Shown one piece after another: positions 51,041 to 59,728 of a stretch of 64,000 nucleotides of DNA. Made by a program: the position numbers and the translations under genes. The notes under the pieces are model-generated. The model did not search any database. It had not been told where the DNA came from and worked only from the letters and a program-made list of their open reading frames with translations. Each line of letters starts with the position of its first letter. Within the stretch, counting starts at the first letter, position 1. The DNA is from Bacillus sp. UNC438CL73TsuS30 (GTDB taxonomy: Bacteria > Bacillota > Bacilli > Bacillales > Cytobacillaceae). The stretch spans positions 607,060 through 671,059 of the forward strand of contig NZ_KI535295.1 in NCBI RefSeq assembly GCF_000482325.1. Reading direction: 5' to 3'.

Positions 51041-51128
51041 TTTTTTCATTGAAGGGGATATTTTCAGACCTTTGATTAACAAATTCTGTATTCATCCTGC
51101 TTATAATAAAGGTAAGGGAGTGAGGAGA

Positions 51129-52181
51129 ATGAAAATCTATCAGTTACAGTTAAAATGCTTTAAACTGGATGAAATGAAGAGATTTTATACAGAGGATTTA
51201 GATATGGAACTCATAAGTGATGCTGAAACTTATTTTGCAGTAAGGGCGGGGACAACCAAACTAATATTTGAACTGGACAATCATACACCATATTATCATG
51301 TTTGCTTCCGGACAAACTCGGAATATTATGACAAAATGTATGAGAAACTTGCTGAAAGAAAGCTATTATTACCTGATGAAGATGGGCAGTACAGCATGTT
51401 TTGGCAAGGAAAACAAGCGTATTTTCATGATCCGGACGGCAATATTCTCGAAATGCTTGAAAGACCCTTTCACTGGGGAGATAATCGGCCGAAATCCTCA
51501 TGGTATGATGTTGGAGAGATTGGTTTGCCCGTTCCTTCCGTAAAGGAAATGCAAAATCTTTTGTTTCCTAAAGTGTCTGACGATCAAAAGGAGGAGAGTG
51601 AAACCTTTGCTTTTTATGGAGATAAACAGGGGGTTTTTGTGATTGTAAGGGACGGAAGAAATTGGTATCCAACAGACCGAAGTGCAACGATTCATCCTAT
51701 TACCGCTATTGTATCCGGGGTACAGTCTGAGCGGTTCAATCATCCTGATCTTCCTTATACCATCATTGTGAGAAAGGAATGGAATGAAAGTGTTCCAGCA
51801 GTACAATTCCGGATGGCACGTCCAACGAATCAAATCGATAAAATAATTGAATTTTATCGAAATGGCATTGGATTGGAACAGATTGGCGAGTTTCGCAGAC
51901 ATGAAGGGTATGATGGAGTGATGTTCGGTCTGCCTAATAATAGTTACCATTTAGAATTTACCCAGTCAGAGGAAAAGCTGGAATTGCCAATTCCGACAAA
52001 AGACCATTTACTTGTTTTTTACCTTCCTAATCAGTTTGAGTTAGAGCGAATGGTACATAGACTGTCGGCGATGGGGTATGGTGAAGTCACTCCTGAAAAC
52101 CCTTACTGGGGAAGAGGCGGTGTTACTATTGAAGATCCCGATGGCTGGCGAATTGTCTTGATGAATTCTGTGGGCATTTAA
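51129..52181 (+). CDS. Two-domain VOC (glyoxalase/dioxygenase fold) protein
   Basis: This 350-residue protein has two vicinal-oxygen-chelate units. The first (~1-120) ends AYFHDPDGNILEMLERP; the second (~230-345) has VQFRMARPTNQIDKIIEFYRNGIGL and ends GVTIEDPDGWRIVLMNS. The DPDGN/DPDGW motifs are typical of VOC enzymes, and the conserved H and E suggest metal binding in at least one unit. ATG 51129 is 8 nt after AAGGGAG. No substrate can be assigned; the protein is probably cytosolic. Confidence 0.82.
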   Translation: MKIYQLQLKCFKLDEMKRFYTEDLDMELISDAETYFAVRAGTTKLIFELDNHTPYYHVCFRTNSEYYDKMYEKLAERKLLLPDEDGQYSMFWQGKQAYFHDPDGNILEMLERPFHWGDNRPKSSWYDVGEIGLPVPSVKEMQNLLFPKVSDDQKEESETFAFYGDKQGVFVIVRDGRNWYPTDRSATIHPITAIVSGVQSERFNHPDLPYTIIVRKEWNESVPAVQFRMARPTNQIDKIIEFYRNGIGLEQIGEFRRHEGYDGVMFGLPNNSYHLEFTQSEEKLELPIPTKDHLLVFYLPNQFELERMVHRLSAMGYGEVTPENPYWGRGGVTIEDPDGWRIVLMNSVGI

Positions 52182-52239
52182 AAGGATTGAATGATTTGAA
52201 GGGAAAATAAGCACCCTATCTCTAGGAGGTGCGTTGTGT

Positions 52240-52431
52240 ATGAATCCAAAACAGCCAGGAAATGAAAAGCTGCCTGATTTTGACCAATTAAATGACCGGA
52301 TCATTGCGGAAAGACCATCCGAGCCCATGTTAGTGATTAAGACCAATCTTGATTCAAAAAATGTAAAGGAAGAAAATCCTTATTATCAAGGAGAAAACAC
52401 AAAAGAATTTCAAGATTTTTTTGACGAATAG
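52240..52431 (+). CDS. Small hypothetical protein
   Basis: This 63-residue polar protein starts MNPKQPGNEKLPDFDQLNDR and ends EFQDFFDE. A perfect AGGAGGTG lies 8 nt upstream and a strong terminator follows, so it is probably expressed. It has no membrane segment, signal peptide or motif I recognise; charged and Asn/Asp-rich ends suggest a flexible protein. Confidence 0.65.
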   Translation: MNPKQPGNEKLPDFDQLNDRIIAERPSEPMLVIKTNLDSKNVKEENPYYQGENTKEFQDFFDE

Positions 52432-52462
52432 AAAAAGCCAGTATTTGCTCCTGGCTTTTTTT
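52432..52462 (+). terminator. Terminator after the small protein gene
   Basis: AAAAGCCAG-N9-CTGGCTTTTTTT. It lies between convergent genes; the other strand has a shorter T-run. Confidence 0.85.
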
Positions 52463-52468
52463 AGTTGT

Positions 52469-53026
52469 CTAAATCAAGCGTCTTTCTTTTTCCCATTCAG
52501 GCTTTAATAACGAAAGGACATACGTGTCATGGGATTGATTATTTTGTTTGATGTAGCCGCGAAGTAATCCTTCCTTTATGAAACCTATCTTTTTAAGAAG
52601 GTTAACTGATGCCACATTTTCAGGATATACAACCGCTCCAATCCGATATAAATCTAATTTTTCAAAACTAAAGCGTAAAACCTCATTAATTGCCTCAGAT
52701 GTATACCCATTTCGCCAATAATGAGGATGTATTTCGTATCCAATCTCGGCTCGTTTATTTTTTAGCTGTAATCCATTTAGTCCTATAGTGCCAATAAACT
52801 TTTGATTTGCTTTTAGGACAATCCCCCAGCGAATCCCTCGTTTTTCAATGAAATTTCTTTGAAACATATCTATTAATCTTGAAGCTTCAGCAGGGAAAGT
52901 AAAACGGTCAGTCCCATAGTATTTCATTACTTCGTCTAATGATAAAATTTCATATAGACTGTTCACATGCTGATGGCCAATTTCAATTAGCCTAAGTCTT
53001 TTTGTTCCTAAAATGGGAAATGTCAT
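52469..53026 (-). CDS. GNAT-family N-acetyltransferase (RimJ/RimL type)
   Basis: This 185-residue acetyltransferase shows GTIGLNGLQLKNKRAEIGYEIHPHYWRNGYTSEAI, the acetyl-CoA-binding region, and YPENVASVNLLKKIGF. RimJ/RimL-type enzymes acetylate N-termini or small molecules. The start at 53026 on the minus strand is chosen because GAGAGGG precedes it; a TTG at 53050 extends the frame. It is one of only three minus-strand genes in the window. Substrate unknown. Confidence 0.85.
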   Translation of the reverse strand: MTFPILGTKRLRLIEIGHQHVNSLYEILSLDEVMKYYGTDRFTFPAEASRLIDMFQRNFIEKRGIRWGIVLKANQKFIGTIGLNGLQLKNKRAEIGYEIHPHYWRNGYTSEAINEVLRFSFEKLDLYRIGAVVYPENVASVNLLKKIGFIKEGLLRGYIKQNNQSHDTYVLSLLKPEWEKERRLI

Positions 53027-53141
53027 GCTTATCCCTCTCTTCTTTTTCAATTCAAATCGGTTTTACAATCATTTTTACTGTATACTCAGTGTATTACGTT
53101 GCATATAAAAAAGGAAGGAAAAAAGGAAGTGAGTGGGGAAA

Positions 53142-53792
53142 ATGAGCACAGATCATTATATCAAACTAATAGAAAATGAATTATTGCCAAATATACAATT
53201 AATCTCGCCCAATCCATTTGACCCCATTTTTGTTCGAAATCAGTCGAAGTCATGGATAACCATTGGAAATGGAAATTATGCCGGTGTTTTTTCACATGAT
53301 TCTGATCCAGGTTGTGTTGTCAAGGTTTACGGAAGAAGTCCTGAGGAACTGAAAAAAGAAATTGAAGTGTATAAGCGATTAGGTAATCATGAAACCTTTT
53401 CGAATTTAATAGCATATGGAGAGAATTATTTAGTACTGAAAAAGCTTGAGGGAATTACGCTGTTTAATGCAATCATAAAGGGGATTCCGATACCGGAAAC
53501 AGTAATAAAGGATATTGATCGTGGCTTAGACTATGCCAGATCAGTTGGTTTAAACCCCTATGATGTTCACGGGAAAAATGTCGTGATGTATGAGGGAAGA
53601 GGCTATATCGTAGATGTCTCGGATTTCTATAAAGTGGGATATTGTAGTAAATGGGATGATCTGAAAAAAGCCTATTATAAAATTTATCAACCATTTTTAT
53701 TAAAACTTCATCCAAGGATTCCTTTTTTTATCATTGATGGGGTTAGAAAAGGATACCGGTTTTATCGGAAATTAAAGAAGCGAAGGGATTGA
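53142..53792 (+). CDS. Protein-kinase-like protein
   Basis: This ~216-residue kinase-fold protein has a glycine-rich loop (GNGNYAGVFS), a VVKVYG strand carrying the probable ATP lysine, a catalytic-loop-like YDVHGKNV (Asp plus Asn in D-x4-N spacing) and DVSDF in the place of DFG. It is shorter than eukaryote-type Ser/Thr kinases and lacks a membrane segment. It resembles Bacillus YrzF-like putative kinases. ATG 53142 or GTG 53133 may start it. Target unknown. Confidence 0.75.
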   Translation: MSTDHYIKLIENELLPNIQLISPNPFDPIFVRNQSKSWITIGNGNYAGVFSHDSDPGCVVKVYGRSPEELKKEIEVYKRLGNHETFSNLIAYGENYLVLKKLEGITLFNAIIKGIPIPETVIKDIDRGLDYARSVGLNPYDVHGKNVVMYEGRGYIVDVSDFYKVGYCSKWDDLKKAYYKIYQPFLLKLHPRIPFFIIDGVRKGYRFYRKLKKRRD

Positions 53793-53813
53793 GTAAAATC
53801 ACTCTTCGCTTTT
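53779..53813 (+). terminator. Terminator after the kinase-like gene
   Basis: AGCGAAG...GAGT-AAAATC-ACTC...CTTCGCT is followed by TTT; it overlaps the gene's last codons. Confidence 0.75.
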
Positions 53814-53903
53814 CGTATAAATATAGTTATAAAAATAGTAAGAGAGGAAGAATTTAATTATAATATTTTGATAATATAGAAGAAAGAAGGGAGGAAGGAT
53901 GAA

Positions 53904-54647
53904 ATGCATTTTCCTTTCTATATCTTTGGAATACACCCCCATTTACTATTCGAATCACTTGCTTATTTTATCGGTTTTCGTGTCTATTTATATACGAGAA
54001 ATAAGGAGAGGATTCCAATAGACAAAGCACTGTGGGTCGTTGTCGGTGCCACCTTAGGTGCAGCCTTGGGTTCCAAACTGCTTTATTGGTTTGAGGATCC
54101 GAAAAAAACCCTGGAGCATTGGAATAGTATCCTATATTTAATGGAAGGAAAAACCATTGTCGGCGGTTTATTGGGCGGATTAATTGGGGTGGAAATTGCG
54201 AAAAAATGTATCGGATGGACTCGGTCCACAGGGGATGACTTTGTCCTTCCTCTCGCAGTGGGTATGATGATTGGACGGATTGGCTGTTTTTTAACCGGGT
54301 TAGATGATCATACCTACGGGGTTGCAACAACATGGTTTACAGGAGTGGACTTTGGCGATGGTGTAAAAAGGCATCCAACACAGCTGTATGAAATTTTTTT
54401 CCTAGGAATTCTTGTATTATGTCTATTTCAAATGAAAAGAAAAAAATTCGGCTGGGAGGGGTTTTTGTTTCAACTGTTCATGCTTAATTATTTAACGTTT
54501 CGCCTTTTGATTGATTTTTTTAAACCAACACCGCATCCTTATTGGGGTTTTAATAATATCCAAATTGCCTGTTTGCTAGGAATTACGTATTACATATGGC
54601 TGATAAACAAAAAACAAACCGAAAAGAGGAGAGCGCTTTATGCCTAA
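53904..54647 (+). CDS. Divergent Lgt-family (prolipoprotein diacylglyceryl transferase-like) membrane protein
   Basis: This 247-residue protein has about seven membrane segments and the Lgt fold signature, but altered key residues. The Lgt signature GRxGNF...E reads GRIGCFLTGLDD (124-135), so the essential Asn is Cys. The segment around E. coli His103 (FHGGL) reads IVGGL (85-89), so that His is gone. HPTQLYE (157-163) and the signature Arg remain. It overlaps the radical SAM gene by 8 nt. It is unlikely to be ordinary Lgt; another acyl-, phosphatidyl- or glycerolipid reaction is possible. Confidence 0.8.
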   Translation: MHFPFYIFGIHPHLLFESLAYFIGFRVYLYTRNKERIPIDKALWVVVGATLGAALGSKLLYWFEDPKKTLEHWNSILYLMEGKTIVGGLLGGLIGVEIAKKCIGWTRSTGDDFVLPLAVGMMIGRIGCFLTGLDDHTYGVATTWFTGVDFGDGVKRHPTQLYEIFFLGILVLCLFQMKRKKFGWEGFLFQLFMLNYLTFRLLIDFFKPTPHPYWGFNNIQIACLLGITYYIWLINKKQTEKRRALYA

Positions 54648-56055
54648 TCGTCCGTATTTGTTTTATGAATTGACCAATAGTATTTGTTCCACCTGTTTAC
54701 GAAAAGTCGAAGCAAAGGTCATTATTGAAAATGAAAAGGTTTACCTCGTGAAGAATTGTTTGCAACATGGCAGGGAAAAGGTCTTAATTTCAACAGATGT
54801 TGAGTATTACAAATGGTGCCGCGAGTTTATAAAGCCTTCAGAAATGCCATATCGCTGGAACACACCAATTAAATATGGATGTCCCTATGATTGCGGTTTG
54901 TGTCCCGACCATGAACAGCACAGTTGTTTAACGCTACTTGAAATTACTGAGCGCTGCAATTTAAAATGCCCGATTTGCTATGCGGAATCCTCCCCACAAA
55001 AGGGAACTTTTCGTAGTTTAGAAAAAATTGAGTTTATGTTAGATCAAATTATTAAAAACGAACGGGAACCGGATATTGTGCAAATAAGCGGCGGGGAACC
55101 AACGATTCATCCACAGTTTTTTGAAATTCTTGATCTCGCAAAATCTAGGCCAATCCGGCATATAATGGTCAATACAAATGGCCTCCGGATCGCCAATGAT
55201 AAAGATTTTGTGAAGAAGCTCGCCACCTATTCACCAGGATTTGAGATATATCTCCAATTTGATAGTTTTGAAAAAGATGCGCTTGAAGAATTAAGGGGTG
55301 TAGATTTAAGAGAGATCAGACAAAAGGCTATTGAAAACTTAAATGAATGCAATATTTCTACGACACTAGTAGTTACTTTGAAAAAAGGGTTAAATGATCA
55401 TGAAGTAGGAAAAATCATACAATACGGCCTGCAGCAAAAATGTGTTCGCGGGGTGACCTTCCAGCCGATTCAGGCAGCGGGTAGATTAGAAGATTACGAT
55501 CCTGCAGTCAACCGTTTAACATTGAGTGAAGTCCGGCAAATGATTATCGACCAATCCAATGTATTTGGCTCAAAAGATATCATCCCTGTCCCCTGTCATC
55601 CTGATTGCCTTGCAATGGGGTATGCTCTCAAACTAAATGGAGAGGTTACTCCTTTAACTGGATTAGTGGATCCAAAGATTTTGTTAGAAGGGGACCGCAA
55701 TACCATTGTTTTTGAGCAAGACGAAACAATCAAAAATATGATTTTCAAATTATTCTCGTTAAATCATTCACCCGATTCCTCGGCCTTATCGTTAAAGGAT
55801 TTATTATGCTGTCTGCCAAAGGTGGCGATGCCTGGGGAAATTGGCTATGATAATGTTTTTCGTGTCATTATCATGCAATTTTTGGATGCCTACAATTTTG
55901 ATGTCCGTTCTGTTAAAAAATCTTGTGTACACATTGCGCATCCAGATGGAAGAATTATTCCGTTTGATACCTATAATTTATTTTATAGGGATGATAAAGA
56001 ACTCGAATTAATGAAAATCAGGGAAGAGCTTGAGGGGAAAACAACCGTTAAATAG
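54640..56055 (+). CDS. Cysteine-rich radical SAM protein, MJ0619/tetraether-synthase-like
   Basis: This 471-residue protein has the radical SAM triad C106-x3-C110-x2-C113 (ERCNLKCPICYAE) and the SAM-binding SGGEP. Before these lie C16-x2-C19, C40 and C60 (rubredoxin/zinc-like) and C81/C85/C88/C96 (YGCPYDCGLC). Cysteines recur near the C-terminus (PVPCHPDC, LLCCLP, SCVHIAHPDGRIIPFDTYN). This layout is that of the MJ0619 group, which includes archaeal tetraether lipid synthase. It is translationally coupled to an Lgt-like protein. A lipid substrate is inference. Confidence 0.78.
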   Translation: MPNRPYLFYELTNSICSTCLRKVEAKVIIENEKVYLVKNCLQHGREKVLISTDVEYYKWCREFIKPSEMPYRWNTPIKYGCPYDCGLCPDHEQHSCLTLLEITERCNLKCPICYAESSPQKGTFRSLEKIEFMLDQIIKNEREPDIVQISGGEPTIHPQFFEILDLAKSRPIRHIMVNTNGLRIANDKDFVKKLATYSPGFEIYLQFDSFEKDALEELRGVDLREIRQKAIENLNECNISTTLVVTLKKGLNDHEVGKIIQYGLQQKCVRGVTFQPIQAAGRLEDYDPAVNRLTLSEVRQMIIDQSNVFGSKDIIPVPCHPDCLAMGYALKLNGEVTPLTGLVDPKILLEGDRNTIVFEQDETIKNMIFKLFSLNHSPDSSALSLKDLLCCLPKVAMPGEIGYDNVFRVIIMQFLDAYNFDVRSVKKSCVHIAHPDGRIIPFDTYNLFYRDDKELELMKIREELEGKTTVK

Positions 56056-56079
56056 TTCATTTTAAAGGAGCTGAGTGGT

Positions 56080-56367
56080 TTGAGCCAAAATCAGGATGGG
56101 AAAGGTGGAAATGGATCCTTAAAAGACCTTTGGAAAGGGATCGGAATATCAGTTGGGATTTATTTATTAGGTCTCTTGATCATGTTTACCATTCCGATGA
56201 TTACCTTTTTTTATATCTTTGCCGCCCCGATTGCCCTTATTATTTTGACCGTTGTCAGCTTTTCTAAAGGGAAAAAACAATTGGGGCAGGGGTTATTGAT
56301 TGGGATCGGGCTTGATATTTTGTTGTTTGCTGCATGTTTTGGTATTATCATATTCAATCTTGGATGA
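56080..56367 (+). CDS. Small membrane protein of the radical SAM cassette
   Basis: This 95-residue protein has two or three hydrophobic helices (roughly 22-45, 40-60 and 72-93), a polar Gly/Asn-rich N-terminus and no motif I recognise. The TTG start at 56080 is preceded by AAAGGAGCTG. It follows the radical SAM gene by 24 nt and precedes a terminator, so the three genes form one unit. Function unknown. Confidence 0.7.
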   Translation: MSQNQDGKGGNGSLKDLWKGIGISVGIYLLGLLIMFTIPMITFFYIFAAPIALIILTVVSFSKGKKQLGQGLLIGIGLDILLFAACFGIIIFNLG

Positions 56368-56383
56368 CAAATTCATTCCCATT

Positions 56384-56423
56384 AGTGCCAGAGACCTTTT
56401 AGAAGGTATCTGGCACTTTTTTG
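56384..56423 (+). terminator. Terminator of the cassette
   Basis: AGTGCCAGAGACCTT-TTAG-AAGGTATCTGGCACT is followed by T residues. It overlaps the end of the convergent channel gene. Confidence 0.88.
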
Positions 56424-57460
56424 CAAATGTCGGTAAAGCTTTGTTTGTTACAAATAATGAATAGTTGTGCATCTGCGGGAATTGGCTCGTCTAATTTTTG
56501 ATTGATGTGAAGATCACCGCCATCGGCAATAAGAGTGGCTCCTTTGTTAAGAAGATCCAAAAAAGCATCTCGGTAGGTTCTCCAATGAGCTTGTTTAGGA
56601 ATTTCGAAGACAGATTCCCCTGTCTCAGTGCTCAATAATTCTGAATACATATGTGTTACACCGTGAGAAAAAAGTGATCTAACTGCAGCATGTGATATCA
56701 TTTCTTCCGTGGGGATAAATTCATCTACATTGACTTGCTTGAATAATGGTAAATGGTTTTGATTAATGACTTCTGCCGTTACATGAATTGATTTATTTAA
56801 TTTTTCCTCCATTGTTGTGATGGCAGTAGCAATTAATAACGTCTTTCCATCGACTAATAAGGGGTCTTTTTTAGGAAAGGTTTCTTGTGATGATCGATCA
56901 GCAAAAATAATAACCCCTTTTGCCTTTGACAAATTTGCTTGCTTTAGGGTTTCCTCATTTGTAGCATCCCCGCGAACATAAAACAAACGTTCTTCCATTA
57001 TTGGTGCTGTTTCGACATGATCAATTACGACAATATCAACTTTTTTATCAGTTTTAAAAATTTCTTGAATGGCTAATTTCGTTTTTTCACTCCATCCAAT
57101 TAATATAAAATGATTTTTACCTGTATATTTCATTTTCCCTCCGGCTTTATGCTTTTCAAATAACCTAAATGAGGCAAAGATTTTCCCAAAGAATAAACTT
57201 AAAAGGCCAACACCGGTAATATAAAGAAAAATGGTAAAGGTTTTTCCGGCATTGGTGACAGGCGCATAGTCTCCGAAACCAACTGTTGCCAATGTAGTAA
57301 GAACCCAATAAACACTAGTAAGATAGGACTCAAAGGTTTTGGGTTCAAGAGAATAAGCAATAAATGAAGTGATTAAGATGTAAAAAAGAATAAAGGGCAG
57401 AAAAATTCTACCCCTTACCATGGTTAGGTAATAGAGGAATTTGATTAACTTCATGCCCAT
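56399..57460 (-). CDS. Potassium channel with RCK (TrkA-N) domain
   Basis: This ~353-residue channel has two membrane helices around the selectivity filter TLATVGFGDYAP, then an RCK/TrkA-N domain with the Rossmann start FILIGWSEKTKLAI and a conserved VRGDATNEETLKQA, and a TrkA-C-like tail. It resembles MthK and B. subtilis YugO, and probably forms gated K+ channels in the plasma membrane. The start is ambiguous: ATG 57460 follows a weak GGA site, with ATG 57454 and TTG 57490 in frame. A gating ligand (Ca2+, nucleotide) cannot be read from sequence. Confidence 0.88.
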   Translation of the reverse strand: MGMKLIKFLYYLTMVRGRIFLPFILFYILITSFIAYSLEPKTFESYLTSVYWVLTTLATVGFGDYAPVTNAGKTFTIFLYITGVGLLSLFFGKIFASFRLFEKHKAGGKMKYTGKNHFILIGWSEKTKLAIQEIFKTDKKVDIVVIDHVETAPIMEERLFYVRGDATNEETLKQANLSKAKGVIIFADRSSQETFPKKDPLLVDGKTLLIATAITTMEEKLNKSIHVTAEVINQNHLPLFKQVNVDEFIPTEEMISHAAVRSLFSHGVTHMYSELLSTETGESVFEIPKQAHWRTYRDAFLDLLNKGATLIADGGDLHINQKLDEPIPADAQLFIICNKQSFTDICKKVPDTF

Positions 57461-57589
57461 AAAATCATTCCAATCTTCAAAGCGAAACAAATAATTTTCT
57501 TTATGTTTCCCGAAATAAACGGTAAATTAAACATAGAAAATACAGTTGTTTTTCATTTATGATCTAACAACATTTACTGGAGTGATTGT

Positions 57590-58174
57590 ATGATGCATTC
57601 AATAAAAATAATCAAAAAAAATCAACAGAAAACGAGTCTTTGGTCGGGTGGGAAAACAACCCAGTTGGCTATTTACCCGGAAAATGCGGACTATTCTTTG
57701 CGTAATTTTAATTGGCGGATTAGTACTGCTGAAGTAGAAGTTGCAGAATCCCTTTTTACGCACCTACCAGGAATCAATAGAGTCATCATGATTCTTGATG
57801 GTGAAATGTACCTTGAGCATGAAGGACAAGGTTCAGTGTTTTTAAGACCGTTTGATCTGGACCGTTTTTATGGTGGGTGGACAACAAGGAGTAAAGGGAA
57901 GGTAACAGACTTTAATTTAATGTTGGCAGATGGATTTGAAGGAGATCTTTCTGCAATCCATCTTGGAAAAGAGAACCCTGATGTTGGGTTGGTATTAAAT
58001 GGACAAAATGAGATTTTCTATTGTGTCAATGGAATGGTTCATGTTGACGCAAGTGAAGATGAAGCTTTCTTGTTAGAAAAGGGTGATACAATGATTATCA
58101 ACTCAGAAGTAAAGATCACCTTACAAAGGGATAAGGACATTGATGCTTCTATTATAAGAGCCAGTATTTATTAA
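57590..58174 (+). CDS. HutD/Ves-family cupin-like protein
   Basis: This 194-residue protein has the HutD/Ves pattern: SGGKTTQLAIYPENADYSLRNFNWRISTAEVE, then LPGINRVIMILDGEMYLEHEG and KVTDFNLMLADGF. HutD proteins are cupin-fold proteins found near histidine-use genes in some bacteria, but none of those is here. ATG 57590 is 7 nt after GGAG. It is probably a monocistron with its own terminator. Exact role unknown. Confidence 0.82.
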   Translation: MMHSIKIIKKNQQKTSLWSGGKTTQLAIYPENADYSLRNFNWRISTAEVEVAESLFTHLPGINRVIMILDGEMYLEHEGQGSVFLRPFDLDRFYGGWTTRSKGKVTDFNLMLADGFEGDLSAIHLGKENPDVGLVLNGQNEIFYCVNGMVHVDASEDEAFLLEKGDTMIINSEVKITLQRDKDIDASIIRASIY

Positions 58175-58180
58175 GAGAGA

Positions 58181-58207
58181 ATCTACCTTTTAGGGTAGAT
58201 TTTTTTT
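58181..58207 (+). terminator. Terminator after the HutD-family gene
   Basis: ATCTACC-TTTTAG-GGTAGAT with a T-run. Confidence 0.88.
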
Positions 58208-58218
58208 GGAAAAAATGC

Positions 58219-58298
58219 GAAAAAATTTTTTTCTCAAAAACTATTGATAAAAGAAAATTTCTTTCATATAATCAGAGTATGCCTTGAAAGTGCTTTCA
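58219..58298 (+). promoter_or_regulatory. gntP promoter with cre site and RpiR-like site
   Basis: TTGATA-N17-TATAAT (58244-58272) is a strong sigma-A promoter. TGAAAGTGCTTTCA (58285-58298) is a palindromic cre variant (13 of 14 consensus positions) just after the start point. GAAAAAATTTTTTTC (58219-58233), upstream of -35, resembles the operators around gntK and may bind the RpiR regulator. Confidence 0.62.
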
Positions 58299-58404
58299 TC
58301 AATTATTGGCCAAATAATGATATAAAGTTTTTCAACAAAAAGAGAGAAAAATTTTTATAGAAGTTCGAAAGGGCTTACAAAAAAAGGGAAGGTGAATTCA
58401 TCGT

Positions 58405-59724
58405 ATGACAAGCTTATTGCTTACCTTATTAGCTATTATTATTGTTATAATCGGAGTTTCAGTGTTTAAATGGCATGCATTTATAAGTTTAACAGTTGCA
58501 ACTCTATTTCTAGCCATTTTTTCTGGTTTATCGATGGATAAAATTGTTAGCGGGATTGAAACAGGAGTTGGCGGCGCTTTAGGTCATTTAGTCGGTATTT
58601 TAGCATTAGGTACAATTTTAGGTAAAATGATGGCTGAATCAGGAGCAGGCGTTCAGGTTGCGAATTTCTTCGTTAATAAATTTGGCGTAAAAAAACTTCC
58701 ATGGGCTATGATGTTAGCAGGTTTTATTATCGGGATCCCTGTATTCTTTGAAGTTGGAATCTTAATTGTACTTCCATTGGTTATTTCAATCCATAAAACA
58801 TCAAAACAAAATATTTTATTGATTGCGCTTCCAGCCATCGCAGGATTATCGATCGTGCATGGGTTAGTGCCACCGCATCCAGGGGCAATTGCCGCTATTT
58901 CGATTTATAATGCGAACATGGGAAAGGTACTACTATATTCCCTGCTTATTGCAATCCCATCTGTAGTCATTGCAGGTCCTTTATTTGCTAAGTGGGTTCA
59001 CAAACGGGTTATTCCAGAGAACGAACCTGAATTAATTAAAATCAATATGGCAGCACAGAAATTGCCTAGCACAGGATTATCATTCTTTATTATCTTACTT
59101 CCTGTAATCTTAATGATTTTCTCAGCTGTTGCTCCATATATAGGGCTTCCAGGGGGAATCACGAAATTCTTCATCTTTATCGGTAGTCCGCTAATTGCAC
59201 TCTTAATCGCTTGTTTTGCAGCTTTCTACTTCCTTGGAATTCGTCAAGGCATTGATAAAAATGGGATTAAGAAATTTACGGAGGAATGCTTCCTTCCTGT
59301 TGGTTCTATCATTGCTATTATTGGTGCTGGGGGTGGATTTAAACAAATCCTTATTGATAGCGGAGTAGGTGCTACAATCGGTGATATGTCACAGAATATC
59401 CACCTATCACCACTTGTGTTAGCATTTATGATCGCAGGACTAATTCGTATTGCAACTGGTTCAGCAACGGTTGCTTTAACAACGGCAGCAGGAATTGTGG
59501 CACCAATCGTTCAACATATGTCAGGTGTCAATATGGAGCTTCTCGTAATCGTAACTGGTGCAGGTTCACTAATGTTTTCACATGTTAATGATGCAGGCTT
59601 TTGGATGGTGAAAGAATATCTAGGCTTGTCTGTTAAGGAAACCTTTAAAACTTGGACAGTATTAGAAACGATTTTGTCATTCGTAGCTTTTGGTGTAGCT
59701 TTAATTGTAAATATGTTTATTTAA
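58405..59724 (+). CDS. gntP: Gluconate permease, GntP family
   Basis: This 439-residue inner-membrane transporter of the GntP (gluconate:H+ symporter) family has about 12 hydrophobic segments, with the family regions GIPVFFEVGILIVLPL, HGLVPPHPGAIA and GSATVALTTAAGI. It takes up gluconate for GntK, encoded 1.1 kb away. RBS GGAAGGTGA. It lies in its own transcription unit with cre control. Confidence 0.93.
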   Translation: MTSLLLTLLAIIIVIIGVSVFKWHAFISLTVATLFLAIFSGLSMDKIVSGIETGVGGALGHLVGILALGTILGKMMAESGAGVQVANFFVNKFGVKKLPWAMMLAGFIIGIPVFFEVGILIVLPLVISIHKTSKQNILLIALPAIAGLSIVHGLVPPHPGAIAAISIYNANMGKVLLYSLLIAIPSVVIAGPLFAKWVHKRVIPENEPELIKINMAAQKLPSTGLSFFIILLPVILMIFSAVAPYIGLPGGITKFFIFIGSPLIALLIACFAAFYFLGIRQGIDKNGIKKFTEECFLPVGSIIAIIGAGGGFKQILIDSGVGATIGDMSQNIHLSPLVLAFMIAGLIRIATGSATVALTTAAGIVAPIVQHMSGVNMELLVIVTGAGSLMFSHVNDAGFWMVKEYLGLSVKETFKTWTVLETILSFVAFGVALIVNMFI

Positions 59725-59728
59725 TCAA

